Counted from the first letter of the stretch, positions 11,244 through 23,403 are shown. The stretch is DNA of 64,000 nt from Hygrophila difformis (GCA_030278955.1 JAOANR010000010.1:15731086-15795085); one strand, 5' to 3'. Notes: generated by a model from the sequence alone, not told the origin. Numbers and translations: made by a program.

Positions 11244-12073
11244 TAGAAAATAGCATTGGAAATTAAAGAGAGAAGTAAAATGTAAGAATGGAGATATATG
11301 ATATGTGATCAACTAATGAAGTTGTATTGAAATCCAATGTCATTCTGGGCTGTAGATAGTGATTGAACTATAATTTTAGTAGCCCTTTCTATAGGATGAT
11401 AATTATTCCAGAATTCGTAGCATATTTGTTTTCACACAAATTTGATGTTACAATGTAAAGCCCAGCTTCATTATATAAATTTATCGAGTACAAATTAGAA
11501 ACCAAATATGCATTCCAGTATTGGAATAATTTTATTCAATTTAAATTTATAAAGAAGTAAGAAAACGGAAAATTCAATTTTTAATGTTGGATATAAAATA
11601 TACTTAAAGAACCACCCACTTACTAAATCTTTTACTACTTCTTGAACTCTACCAATTAACTGTTGCTTTATTATTTTTTATTGTACATTAACTAATAATC
11701 ACAAAAAGTTATATTATTACGCTTAAATTTTATGTTAAGAAAAGGAACTCACGCTTATTTTTATCTCTTTTAGCGGCATTGAAAAAGAATAAATTTAGGT
11801 CTCCACATTGTTGATCAATCATGTTCTATCATCATTGTTCAGCCACTTTTGTGGATTTGTGTATCTCTCAAACAATAATTTCTGAGAGTTTTGGTGTTTT
11901 GTCGGTGTATAAATTCTAAACTTTAAACATTACTCAAACCTATCACAATTTAAAACTATCATTTATTATGAATTCTAAATTCTAAACTCTAAATTTTTTA
12001 CATATTCATTTTGTTCATCCAATTAAAAATTATTAGTTCTATTCATTTCATAATAAAAAAGAAAACAACACGT

Positions 12074-12090
12074 CCGTGTGCAACGCGCGG
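12074..12090 (+). other. Helitron 3'-terminal hairpin
   Basis: CCGTGTG and CGCGCGG pair as a 7-bp stem (with two G-T wobbles) around a CAA loop. Ten bases then separate it from the terminal CTAG. This is the replication-stop hairpin typical of Helitron 3' ends. Confidence 0.75.
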
Positions 12091-12186
12091 GTAAAAAAAG
12101 CTAGTCTATAAGTATTCCGTCAGAAGTCGCACGGTAACAGACAATTTTACACCGTCCCATAAAGCGGTTTGTGAAAATGCCACCAT

Positions 12187-12399
12187 TAGGGATGGCAATG
12201 GGTCCGGGTCAGAACCGAGAAAGACCCGAGCTTGAGTCGGGTCTTGGGTCTTATAAAAATGGACCCAGAACCGACCCGTTGCCATCCCTAAGGATGGCAA
12301 TGGGTCCGGGTCAGATCCGGAACCGAACCGAACCCGAGCCCTGGGTCGGGTCTTGGGTCTTGGCGGAACCGACCCAGACCCGACCCATTGCCATCCCTA
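12187..12399. mobile_element. Head-to-tail dimer of a hAT-type MITE
   Basis: Two units (12187-12290 and 12291-12399) each start with GGATGGCAATGGGTCCGGGT and end with GACCC-TTGCCATCCCTA. Only the outer edges carry the 8-bp duplication GCCACCAT (12179-12186 and 12400-12407), so the pair behaves as one insertion. The inside is rich in GGGTCGGGTCTTGGGTC words. It ends 84 bp upstream of the LPA3-like start codon. Confidence 0.8.
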
Positions 12400-12483
12400 G
12401 CCACCATTTCTTAGCCACCCAAAATTTCCGAACCGTTATCGTCCCCCCTTCACACGCCCGCAAATCGCATTCCCACCACCGCC

Positions 12484-15400
12484 ATGGCCGTTACTACGGC
12501 TGCCGGAGTTTCTCTACCGGCAAAAATTGCCACCGGCAATACCTCATTTTCTTTTGGAATTTCACATCGGCAAAGTTTCTCGCTGTTACTGCCGCCGATT
12601 TCTCCTAATCCATTCAAAGCCATTGCGCGAAGAGCTCATTGCCACACGAAGAGGTTTATCAGCGCCAAAGCCACAAGTTCCGAATCAGGAGTTGACCCAA
12701 AGGTCGGCGTTGCAGTTTACAAGCCCAGGTCGTACGATGTTCTTGTATCGGATGCTGCCACTTCGCTCTTCTACGCTCTCCAGGATGGAAAGACCCGCCT
12801 CGAGATTGAATTTCCGTGCGTTTCGTATCTCTTTGTGTTTCTAGTTTCGATGCAGATAGTTCGTAATGACAGTTTCAATTATTGATTGCAAATTATATTA
12901 TTAGGTGGACTTCAAATGATTTAGGGGTTGAATTTATAAGATAGAGGTTCTGTAGCACTTAGCTGTAGAGCTAGTTTATGTTTTCTATACCTAGTTTGCT
13001 GCTGGTGTCACGAAAATTGCTTTATTGAAAGGAATATTAGGCAGAGAAAGATGCAAAATGCAATGAAACCGCTATTTATATTTTATACTACAAGTTAAAA
13101 TCCGACTTCTATTTGGGAATTTCCTTGGCAGTGTTGAGGTCCTTGCAGGCCGACGGGAAGATTCTTTGATAATAACTGAGGCTTTTCTAGGTCTAAGGGA
13201 TGAATGTTGGTTTTCTGATTTTCCTTTTTAAGGTTTCTTGTGGATCTAAAGTGAGTTTTTGTTTGCTGTACTGGCACTTGCATATCATCTTCTGGATTGA
13301 TGCGCTTTATGGTGGATTCCCAGTCCCTTGCCTAGCAATATGTCTTCTTATAAGGTGCTGTCTTTGTCATATTAATATTATGGTTTTGTTTCTGACATGA
13401 TTGCAGTTTGTCCCTGATATCGATGCAAAACATGAAACTTTTAATTCAGTGACAAGATTAGTGCTTTGTTGGTGCTCGTATATTGAAAACACAATATTCT
13501 CAAATTCTATAATTTGTAGGGTTCCTCCGATGAGTACAGTGATGCCAACATCCAGCTTGCCTTGGCTCTTGTTAGAAAGCTAAAAGACAAACAAGAAACA
13601 AGAGCACGCATTGTAAGCTTGGTTGCACTGATCATTCGAATTATTGTTCAATGAGGGAAGTCTTAGATATATTACCACTGCCCTCTTCTTAGGTATTTCC
13701 TGATAAGCCGGAAAAGCGCCGTGCATCAGAAATTTTTGGAGCTGCACTTGACTCGGTAATTAATTGTTTTAGGGACTTCGTCTCCTTTCTAAGTTTTTTA
13801 TACTTAGTATAAAAAAATTCATGCTTTATTTAGCTCTCAATGAGGCACAAGTTTGATAAATACTAGTAGTTTTTGTATGGGTTATTGAAATGCTCACTAG
13901 ATATGGTGTGTTGATGTAATCATGTGAGAAATTGCCAAACAACTTCTAAGACTGTAAATTATACTCATACCAAGTAATTTGGAAGTAAAATCCTATGTAT
14001 TATATAAACTCAGTTACAGAATTTGCTTATCTGCATACGAAATATATGAATGTATCGAAGTTTTCCTCTGTAAGTGAAATATAAAAATGTGTAAGCATGT
14101 GTGTGTAAGTGGTTTTTAATGGGTTTTTTTTTTTTTTGGTTATATCCCTTCATCTTTGGTTCCAGTGAGTTGAGGATCCAGGTGGAAACATTGTTCCTTA
14201 ATTTGAAGTTTAATTATAGGAACAGCATTGGATATATAATCATAGATAACTATGCAGCATTGTTCGCAATGTATAGAGAGCCATCGAGGGTTTTTAATCC
14301 TTTAATTTCATTTGAATCATTGAATTGATCCATATTGAAATATTTCAGATTGAGGGTATAACCATAGGATCCTTGGATGATGTTCCTAGTGGCGCAGTTA
14401 CTAGCTTTTTCAAATCCTTAAGAGACACTTTGGATTTCGAGTTTGCAGAAGACAGTGAAGGTTGGTTCAATACATTCAGGTGCTATCTTATGGATCCTAT
14501 AATTCTTAGAAACCCAACAGAGTACTAAGGCACAGAACTACTGCACTGTTTGATTGGTAGTTCCAAGATAAACATACATCCACGAGGTGAAGAACATTAA
14601 CAAGTGCACTTTTTGCTGTTGTTCTTTGCTTTGGAATAGTTCTCTCATATATACTGTTCGTTACCTTTTTGTTTTTAAGGAGCTGAATTGTACTTGTATG
14701 CAAATCAAAACTTCCTTGTGTTTATTATTAGGCAAGGATCTTTCCCGTAGTGACGGATTGAATATTTTCACTTCAGCCATGGCATGATCTCATCCACAAT
14801 AATTATTCGTTTTTTTATCTTTTTTCATGTGATTACTAAATTCCATTGCCTCATGGTTTTGGATTGACTGCATTCTTTATTCACTTGGTCTGCAGATAGA
14901 TGGAAATCTGACAAGCCTCCATCACTGTATATATTCATCAGTTGTAGCACACGTGATCTGTCTACTGTTGAGAAGTATGTGGTATGATATCTGCTTTCAT
15001 TCTCTAACTTGCACTTTGTCACCAGTTCTCCTGTAATCGCTGCATAATGGTTTTATTTCTTTATTTATTTATTATGTTTCATCCACCAACTGTTTCCTTT
15101 ACTATTGAACTAACTCTCATCTCCAGTTGATATCTCAATGCAGCCATTGTTCAGGTTCTTTTAATCACATTATTTGATAGCTTCAGATTTGCATGATATA
15201 TCCTTGAAAAAAGCAGCACTTTGAATAAATTATTTTTCATGCTGCTGATTTAACTCGATGCAGGAAAAATTTGCACCCACCACACCAACGGTTCTTTTCA
15301 ACTTGGAACTCGACACATTACGGTATGTGAAATTTATCATAAACCTAATGAAATATCGATTTTGTTTTGTTGCCATCTGCTTTCTCAGACAACATTAATG

Positions 15401-16130
15401 TAATGTGCAGTGCTGATCTCGGACTTATAGGATTTCCCAGCAGAGAATTGCAATACCGGTTTCTTTCTCAGTTTGTTCCCATTTTTTACATACGAACGCG
15501 GGATTACTCAAAGGTATCAAATGGATCATCTTCACTATTCTGTCAGGAAATTTGAAATTTTCTGTACCAATATTTCATTGGATCTCTTAAACATGAAAGA
15601 CAGTTGCAGTGGCACCCTACATAGTGAACTACAGTGGAGCATTATTCCGTCAGTACCCCGGTGAGTACTGACTCGCTATTTCTGAAAGGCTTCTGCTGCA
15701 TCTTAACAAAAATAAATAGAGTTAACAAGGGTTTTGCAAGCCTGGACAGGGCCCTGGCAGGTAATGTTGAAGCAAGACGACGGTTCTTATGCTTGTGTAG
15801 CAGAAAGCGCGACACGTTTCACCCTTGGCGAAGTAAGCACAGTCCATGTCTACTTTTTCTAGCTTATCCTCTTTACAATGCCATAATGTATAAAACAATG
15901 CCAGACAAAGGAAGAGCTGCTGAGAGTACTGGGACTGCAAGAGGAACAAGGAAGCTCGATGGAGTTCCTTCGAAAGGGCATCAAGGTAATTTCCTATTTC
16001 GCTCTCTTTATCGTCCTCTTATTTTATATCTCCATTTGCTGCATCAACCTGTTGGTGGTTGGTGTTGCAGAGTGCAACATGGTGGGAAGAAGATGTGGAG
16101 ACAGAGCTGTCTTCTGCTTGGCGCAGCTGA
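12484..16130 (+). CDS. LPA3: LOW PSII ACCUMULATION 3-like, chloroplastic (DUF1995), 12 exons
   Basis: Exons: 12484-12815, 13324-13354, 13520-13612, 13693-13755, 14349-14460, 14896-14981, 15264-15322, 15411-15513, 15600-15660, 15750-15832, 15905-15985, 16071-16130. They sum to 1,164 nt, an uninterrupted 387 residues, and every intron is GT-AG. Residues 1 to about 60 are Ser/Ala/Arg-rich like a chloroplast transit peptide. The mature part carries DUF1995 motifs: [99 protein letters not shown]. In Arabidopsis LPA3 works with LPA2 in assembling CP43 into photosystem II, so this product should act in the stroma or at thylakoids. Exon 2 is a 31-bp microexon, inferred because it supplies [10 protein letters not shown] in frame. 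Family assignment is by recalled motifs. A paralogous DUF1995 protein is the main alternative. Confidence 0.85.
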
Positions 16131-16442
16131 TATATGTATGATGCCTGATGGTAAGGTACAGCTCAAATCGCAGAAAACTCCCAGGGTATCGGTGTGGATA
16201 GTTTTTAACTTCCCACGTATAGTTCGTTTTTGTATATCAAATCATCAGTTATTGTTTTGTTTTAGATGATCCATCTGAGAAGGTAAAGAAAGTTCTATCA
16301 ACAAATAAACAAGATAGGAAAACACAGCTGCTTTTTTTATGTTAAAGTAATGTAACACTCTTATCAGTATCCAGAATGTATTCTATATAATTTTTTAAAA
16401 TTATTTTGAAACAATATTTTATAATCTCTAAAGTGATATTAA

Positions 16443-16443
<1 letters not shown>

Positions 16444-16487
<44 letters not shown>
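16444..16487. repeat. (ATT)n microsatellite
   Basis: About 15 ATT units lie 300 bp downstream of the LPA3-like stop codon. Confidence 0.9.
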
Positions 16488-17521
16488 GCAATCCATTGAC
16501 TATAAGCAAAATTATTGTGCATATTTTGGAATTCGAATTCGTGTTCTTTAATACCCAAATGTTTACCATCATTCGCACAAATTGAGGAAATGTTAATGTT
16601 GTTCCAATGGATATACAATGGAACCTTTTGGAATTTACTGAGGAATGGGATTAAAATTTCAGTGTAATTTGGTTTATCAGAAACCCATTTTGGATAGAAC
16701 GAGTGGGTCTAAAGATAACGAGGTTCAAAGGGTTGCTGGTTATGCTTATGAGGCTATCTAGAGGGTACTTTAGGATTTCGGTTGGCAATTTTTGAGCTTA
16801 TGTATACATAATTTTTTTCTTATTAAGAATGATTTTCAGGAATCTTAATAATGTTAAGAGTAGAATTTATTTAATCATAATTCTTTTTTGGGTACATTGA
16901 GCCTCAAAGCGCAGGCAGGCAAAAGAAAGCTAAAAACGCCATACATAAAGAGGGGAGAAGAAATCAAAACTAGCGTTGAAGTAGCCATTCGAGTACAGGG
17001 AACTTTAACTTCAGATGCATCAGCAAAAAGATGGGGCAATATGACTGTCATCTAGGGGAAAGACCAAGGTCACGAGAAACTCTAGTAATTTAGAGCCGGC
17101 TATATGTCAGCAACTGCATTCCTTAATGACCCATGTCGATTAATCGTGTGCTGCCTCTATGCTTATATAGATTGGTTTTGAATCGAAACCTTCGGATATC
17201 CAAATTGTAACCAACAGTTTCTCAAAAAGATGTGGTGAAAAACTAGCGCCAACCAAACTTTTAAAATCTCATGGATGTTCCAAAGCAAAAGAAAGAGGAC
17301 ATGATCCTCATCTACGTCAAATTCCACCAACCGGAGGATGGCCTTCTTTTAAGTCAGAATAACATCAACCGTGTTCATTTTTATAAGAATCGATTCAAGT
17401 TCGGGTCTTGCTAGATTCTCAGTTCTAACTCGGATTCCCAGTTCGGGTCATCCCTTGTTTGCAATTGCAAAGCGCCACAACCCCATCCTTATATTTAATT
17501 ATAAAATAGAGAAAATTAGTA
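16488..17521. other. Intergenic stretch, no gene seen
   Basis: Mixed-composition sequence with no convincing frame on either strand. The minus strand around 17250-17340 gives short fragments loosely like the tail of a plant LINE reverse transcriptase, but too broken to claim. Confidence 0.4.
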
Positions 17522-17780
17522 CTCCCTCCGTTTTTAAATGATAGCTACGTTGGAGAATTTGGCACTATTCACACAATCACTTTGACTTGAAGTTTTATCA
17601 TAGTTATTGAAGTTAAAATATAGTCAATTGAGATCTTGTTAGATTCATCTCGTCTTGTAGTTTTTAAATATCGAACTTTTAGAATTTTTACTTGTACCAA
17701 ACTTGAGTTATTACTAATTTAAAATGTACATTGGACTGCGTGATGCGTGGGTCCGTAGCAAACAAAAAAAACGGAGGGAG
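17522..17780 (+). mobile_element. Stowaway MITE family A, complete copy
   Basis: The 259-bp element has perfect 9-bp terminal repeats CTCCCTCCG/CGGAGGGAG and TA on both sides (17520-17521, 17781-17782). It is the best reference copy of the family in this window. The interior includes AGATCTTGTTAGATTCATCT and ATTGGACTGCGTG. Confidence 0.92.
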
Positions 17781-17802
17781 TATTAAATAAAATTTTGTAA
17801 AA

Positions 17803-18206
17803 TGTTGTGAATTATAAACTATTAGCTCGATAAATATGTATATGGCTTTTAATATATGTATCTATAATATGTAATATATAAAGTGTTTTGTATAATAAAT
17901 TGGAGCAGAAGGGCGAAAGAAATAAGGTATATTATTGGAGTTGGAGGATCTGAGTATATAATATATGTACTGTGAGTAAACAAGAGATAGTGGTGTGCAG
18001 GGAGAGAGAAGTAATGGAGGATGTGTATGAATTCTGCATTTCAATTCAACTGATCTAGTCTCATTTATAGTACAAATCAGCCAAACAATTTTTGTACTCT
18101 TGCTGAGAAGGTATTCACTACCATTTATGATGACATTAATTGATAGTGCCCACTAGTAGTATCAATTGTTTCTGTCGGTAGAAAAAGACAGAACTTCATC
18201 TGTAAT
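17803..18206 (-). repeat. Left (3') LTR of the decayed Copia element
   Basis: Its right edge is fixed by the polypurine tract and by the match of 18117-18206 to 23513-23599. The left edge at TGTTGTGAATTA is a guess from the TG rule. Confidence 0.45.
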
Positions 18207-18456
18207 ACTCCCCCTTGAATACCTTCGATACAGAGAATATGCCTCGTTAAAACCTTACTAGAAAAAATCCAGTGGGAAAAAATCCTAGTGAAGGAAAAAG
18301 AGTACAATATTCTTGTATCCGGTGCTCCCCCTGATTTGGACATAATTTTAAATCTCGAAGCCGCCGCATTCCAATTTTCTTCATGAGTTTCTCGAACGTT
18401 GCAGTCGGCAATGCCTTGGTAAAAAGATCCGCTAAATTATTTTCCGAGCGAATTTG

Positions 18457-18885
18457 TTACACATCAATTTCACCATTCTCTTGAAGATCATGTATGTAGA
18501 AGAATTTTGGTGAAATATGCTTTGTTCTATCTCTTTTGATATAACCCCCTTTCAACTGGGCTATACAAGCTGAATTATCTTCGAATAAAATTATTGGGGG
18601 CATTTGTGGTTCTATGATTAAATCACAACTCTGCAATATATGTTGAGTCATTGACCTCAACCAAACGCATTCTCGACTCGCCTCATGGATTGCTAATATT
18701 TTGGCATGATTGGATGAAGTTGCCGTTAACGTTTGTTTCACTGATCTCCATGAGATAGCAGTTCCACCACATGTAAATATGTAGCCTGTCTGGGATTTGG
18801 CTTTGTGTGGATCTGACAAATAACCTGCATCGGCATAGCCGATTAACTCATGTCGAGAGTCTTTGGGTAAATAACCCAAGATCAA
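18457..18885 (-). pseudogene. Copia RNase H fragment
   Basis: The 142-residue frame shows Copia-type RNase H motifs: GYADAGYLSDPHKAKSQTGY, TCGGTAISWRSVKQTL, SSNHAKILAIHEASRECVW and KHISPKFFYIHDLQ. The metal-binding Glu expected after SSNHA appears as Lys (SSNHAKI where the sister element has SSNHAEI), so activity is probably lost. It is the 3' end of pol and is followed on the minus strand by the polypurine tract and LTR. Confidence 0.75.
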
Positions 18886-21428
18886 TTGTTCATTGAAGAT
18901 AGCGAAAGATGTGCTTTATACCTTTCAAATGTCGCTGAGTAGGGCAAGAACTAAATATTGCAAGTAAATTGACTCAAACGCGATATCAGGTCGCGTGTTA
19001 TTTGCAAGATACATTAACGCGCCAATTGCGCTTAAATATGACATTTCTGGGCCAAGTTGATCTTCATTATCTTCTTTTGGCCTAAATGGATCCTTTGCAG
19101 GATCAAGTGCCCGAACGATCATTGGATTGCTCAGCGGATGAGCATAATCCATTCGAAATTGCTTTAATACCTTTTTGGTATAAGCTGATTGATGAATAAA
19201 TATGCCATTTTCCAAATGCTCAATTTGTAGACCAATGAGAATTTCCAACTATTTGCTAGTTTAGTGGTGTACATGGCAGGCTGTGAATTACTATTTTTCA
19301 CATATGGATTGCATAGGTTTGTGTCTACATTGTCTCTTTTTGGGTACACAAACTTATGCAAACTTTTGCAAATGCCATATGTTAAACTTATACCACATGC
19401 ACATCTTGGTTAGGTAATACATGCCAAGAAGTTTTTGTAAATGCACAATGCTTTCGTTTAAGAATTTGTTGATTTGCTTTTGTACCTACCTATTGATTTT
19501 TCTTATTTATCAATTATATTTATCTATGATTCAGACATTATGGAAATTCTGTCCATGGATGGATGTTGAACTATGATGTGTTCTTGTGCATTTTCTTTCC
19601 AATCTCACTTCAAAGTATTATTATAGTTTATGTTTCTACCAATCGACACATGGTTTTTCCTTTGGAAACAATAAACTGTAGCTACAAATAACCTGCATCG
19701 GCATAGTCAATTAACTCATGTCGAGAGTCTTTTGGGTAAATAACCCAAGATCAATTGTTCCTTGAAGATAGCAAAAGCTGTGCTTTATACCTTTCAAATG
19801 TCGCTGAGTAGGGCAAGAACTAAATATTGCAAGTAAATAGACTCAAACGCGATATCAGGTCGCGTGTTATTTGCAAGATACATTAACGCGCCAATTGCGC
19901 TTAAATATGGCATTTCTGGGCCAAGTTGATCTTCATTATCTTCTTTTGGCCTAAATGGATCCTTTGCAGGATCAAGTGCCCGAACGATCATTGGATTGCT
20001 CAGCGGATGAGCATAATCCATTCGAAATTGCTTTAATACCTTTTGGGTATAAGCTGATTGATGAATAAATATGTCATTTTCCAAATGCTCAATTTGTAGA
20101 CCAATGCAGAATTTCCAACTATTTGCTAGTTTAGTGGTGTACATGGCAGGCTGTGAATTACTATTTTTCACAAATGGATTGGATAGGTTTGTGTCTACAG
20201 TGTCTCTTTTTGGGTACACAAACTTATGCAAACTTTTGCAAATGCCATATGTTAAACTTATACCACATGCACATCTTGGTTAGGTAATACCTGCCAAGAA
20301 GTTTTTGTAAATGCACAATACTTTCGTTTAAGAATTTGTTGATTTGCTGTTGTACCTACCTATTGATTTTTCTTATTTATCAATTATGTTTACCTATGAT
20401 TCAGACATTATGGAAATTCTGTCCATGGATGGAAGTTGAACTATGATGTGTTCTTGTGCATTTTCTTTCCAATCTCACTTCAAAGTATTATTATGGTTTA
20501 TGTTTCTACCAATCGACACATGGTTTTTCCTTTGGAAACAATAAACTGTAGCTACAAATAACCTGCATCGGCATAGTCGATTAACTCATGTCGAGAGTCT
20601 TTTGGGTAAATAACCCAAGATCAATTGTTCCTTGAAGATAGCGAAAGATGTGCTTTATACCTTTCAAATGTCGCTGAGTAGGGCAAGAACTAAATATTGC
20701 AAGTAAATTGACTCAAACGCGATATCAGGTCGCGTGTTATTTGCAAGATACATTAACGGCCAATTGCGCTTAAATATGGCATTTCTGGGCCAAGTTGATC
20801 TTCATTATCTTCTTTTGGCCTAAATGGATCCTTTGCAGGATCAAGTGCCCGAACGAACATTGGATTGCTCAGCGGATGAGCATAATCCATTCGAAATTGC
20901 TTTAATACCTTTTTGGTATAAGTTGATTGATGAATAAATATGCCCTTTTCCAAATGCTCAATTTGTAGACCAAGGCAGAATTTCCAACTATTTGCTAGTT
21001 TAGTGGTGTACATGGCAGGCTGTGAATTACTATTTTTCACAAATGGATTGCATAGGTTTATGTCTATAGTGTCTCTTTTTGGGTACACAAACTTATGCAA
21101 ACTTTTGCAAATGCCATATGTTAAACTTATACCACATGCACATCTTGGTTAGGTAATACCTGCCAAGAAGTTTTTGTAAATGCACAATGCTTTCGTCTAA
21201 GAATTTGTTTATTTGCTTTTGTACCTACCTATTGATTTTTCTTATTTATCAATTATGTTTACCTATGATTCAGACATTATGGAAATTCTGTCCATGGATG
21301 GATGTTGAACTATGATGTGTTCTTGTGCATTTTCTTTCCAATCTCACTTCAAAGTATTAATATAGTTTATGTTTCTACCAATCAACACATGGTTTTTCCT
21401 TTGGAAACAATAAACTGTAGCTACAAAT
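18823..21428 (-). repeat. Three tandem copies of an 870-bp chimeric Copia unit
   Basis: Units 18823-19690, 19691-20560 and 20561-21428 each start ACCTGCATCGGCATAG and end AACTGTAGCTACAAAT, and are nearly identical by reading. Each unit joins a Copia pol part (LQIEHLEN, IHQSAYT, FRMDYAHPLSNPM, YLSAIGALMYLANNTRPDIAF) to about 350-400 bp that is not Copia coding. All three share the same frameshift just after RPDIAF, so the break predates the amplification. Unit 3 has an extra 1-bp loss near 20757. Confidence 0.85.
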
Positions 21429-21464
21429 TTGTATAATTTTTAGGTGGTTCAAGTGTGCTGCAGA

Positions 21465-21989
21465 CAATGTTTTAAATATCGGTTTCGGTATCTATATCGG
21501 ACATATAAATTATTGGAAATTTTGAAGATATTTAAAATTTTGGAGAAATTTCGGAGATATTTGTAATTTTTTGAGAAAACTAATTCGAGTTTCTGAGATG
21601 ATAAAAATGAAGATATTTCAAAATCCATCATCTCTGTTGCTATATAAATTAGTAATATGCTAACAATACTCATTTAATGATATAATATGCTAGTAGTATT
21701 ATTGATGTCATGCACCATGTTGATTGATTAGAGACTTAAAATTGATAAACAAGTTAATTGGATGACATCATCAATATGGGTTGAAACATAAATTTTAATT
21801 TTTAAATTTTTTTAAAAATATATTTTTAAAATTTAGAAAAAAATATTTTTTTTAAAAAATTTCGGGAAATTTCGGATTTCGGGCGAAATTTCGATGGAAA
21901 TTTTGCAAAAAAATATTGCATGTGAAATTTCGCTTCGTGGTGTCCTAAAACCCGAAATTTTGGAAATTTTGGGGATATTTAAAACAATG
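21465..21989. mobile_element. Degenerate hAT-like MITE
   Basis: The ends read CAATGTTTTAAATATC and GATATTTAAAACAATG. The flanks GCTGCAGA (21457-21464) and GCTACATA (21990-21997) match at six of eight bases, like an aged 8-bp duplication. The interior is dense in AAATTTCGG and TTTCGGAGA words and non-coding. Confidence 0.6.
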
Positions 21990-21997
21990 GCTACATA

Positions 21998-22713
21998 ATC
22001 ATATGTTAAATTTTTTGTCTTTGGGTCCATCTCTAACCTCACTCTAGCCATTTCTCCATTCTGCATCGTTTTGCTATGGTTTGGGCAGTTTACAGAAATG
22101 TCTCTTTTGCTTGGTTTTGCTTACCAAAACACTCATGCCAAGATGCCACAAATGGTTGGAATCGAAAATCCAATGGACAAGTTGACATTTAAAATTCAAA
22201 ATCAACAATCTAGTCAATTTGCACACTCCATTTCATTAAACAAAATGAGCATACATACCTATATAAATTGCTCCAAATTCACTCATTTTCCAACAGTTAT
22301 TTGAACAAAAAGATACTGAATAGTTCCACAGACAAAGCTACAAATCTACACATTTAAGAAAACTATTACATTCCACACATCAAACAAGCAAATAAGGAAA
22401 TTACATGGCAACCTCTCGGCTCATATGCAAGCAATCAAGAAATTATAATTCAAATCAAACAACAATTCCATTCCAAATAAAAAACTGAAGAGATGACTGG
22501 ATCATATACAAGCAATGAGCATGTCTTCATACACATCAAACACCAACTTCATTCCATATCAAAAGCCAAAATGACTTGAGCATACATTCATAGCAATAGA
22601 GACCAGATTACCAACTAATTCCCTGCTCATTTTTTGCACTACATAAGCTAACTATCTAACCTAAATAATCATTGCCTGTATACTCCCATACCTACAACAC
22701 AACATTACCATAC
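21998..22713. other. Sequence downstream of the GRF-like ORF, no gene seen
   Basis: AT-rich; short frames only. It may be the 3' flank of the minus-strand ORF that ends at 22714. Confidence 0.4.
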
Positions 22714-23189
22714 TTATTTCAATAACAGTACAACAAAAAGTGCAATCACCACTATTAAGCATGTCAATGTCCAATCTATTCCTCCTTTGTTTCTGCCCAC
22801 CATGGAAGCATCCAGAAAACTATCCTCCTGCTCCGACATGCCTCCTACACCTCCTCGAGCATCAAGAAAACTATCCTCCTGCTCCGACATGCCTCCGCGA
22901 GTACCACGCCCAAAGCCCTCTTTACTTGGATGCCTCACCAATTCTCCACTAGTTCCCACGTAGTCCTAAACAGGGACACCCACCCTACAAAAAAACGATA
23001 GCCAATCTTCTGACAACAATAATATAGTTTACATTCGTTCCCATTCTTCAAAGACTCCACCACGCGATTCTCCACCCTTTCACCACATCTGCACAATGGT
23101 GTTCGTGGAAAACGAAAGTCTAGTGACTCCCTCATGATTGGGCGCCCCATCCTTTCTGCGGAATGTGTAGAATCTTGGCTGGATTCCAT
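22714..23189 (-). CDS. Small GRF-type zinc-finger/membrane protein, two frames
   Basis: The upstream frame (23189-22935) starts MESSQDSTHSAERMG and has Cys-rich text CRCGERVENRV..CKLYYCC..IGYRFFVGW, resembling the GRF zinc finger of small plant proteins. A second, overlapping frame (to 22714) carries GTSGELVRHPSKEG, two copies of GGMSEQEDSFLDA, and a C-terminal membrane segment WTLTCLIVVIALFVVLLL. Known GRF proteins of this type have an N-terminal zinc finger and a C-terminal hydrophobic tail. So the two frames are probably one gene, joined by a splice or broken by a frameshift near 22970. Function is not known; such ORFs are frequent in plant transposon-rich DNA. Confidence 0.45.
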
Positions 23190-23403
23190 TGCCGCCTCCT
23201 CTCTCGTACTTCCGTCGTCGATTTCAGATATTTCTAGGGTTCTTCGATTTAGTTGGAGAAATAAAAGTCGCGTGTTCTATCGCCCTTCATTTTATGAGTT
23301 GGAGTGTGTTATGTAGCATTTGAGCAGTCACGCTGTCTCCCCTTCGCAATTTCTCTCATAATGCGGTGCCACATTGGCTAATTGCATATTATTAGGAGCT
23401 GCT

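Larger units (their letters stand above)
8898..12104 (+). mobile_element. Non-autonomous Helitron
   Basis: The 5' end reads A|TCTATATAATAAATCC at 8898. The 3' end is CTAG|T at 12101-12105, preceded by a 7-bp-stem hairpin and a 10-nt spacer, matching Helitron rules (TC start, CTRR end, insertion between A and T, no target duplication). There is no Rep/helicase gene. Inside are two SINEs, a Stowaway MITE and a second Helitron-like 5' head at about 10402 (TCTATGTAATAATCC), whose first about 220 bp parallel 8898-9120, including paired CAGCGCTGATTAAT motifs. The boundaries rest on motif recognition only. Confidence 0.7.

Noticed and set aside
16444..16487. Short regular repeats as a CRISPR array
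   Set aside because: They are simple microsatellites without spacers, in plant DNA.
16880..17470. Possible LINE tail on the minus strand
   Set aside because: Only scattered short fragments resemble a reverse-transcriptase tail; there is no continuous frame and no poly(A) or target duplication.
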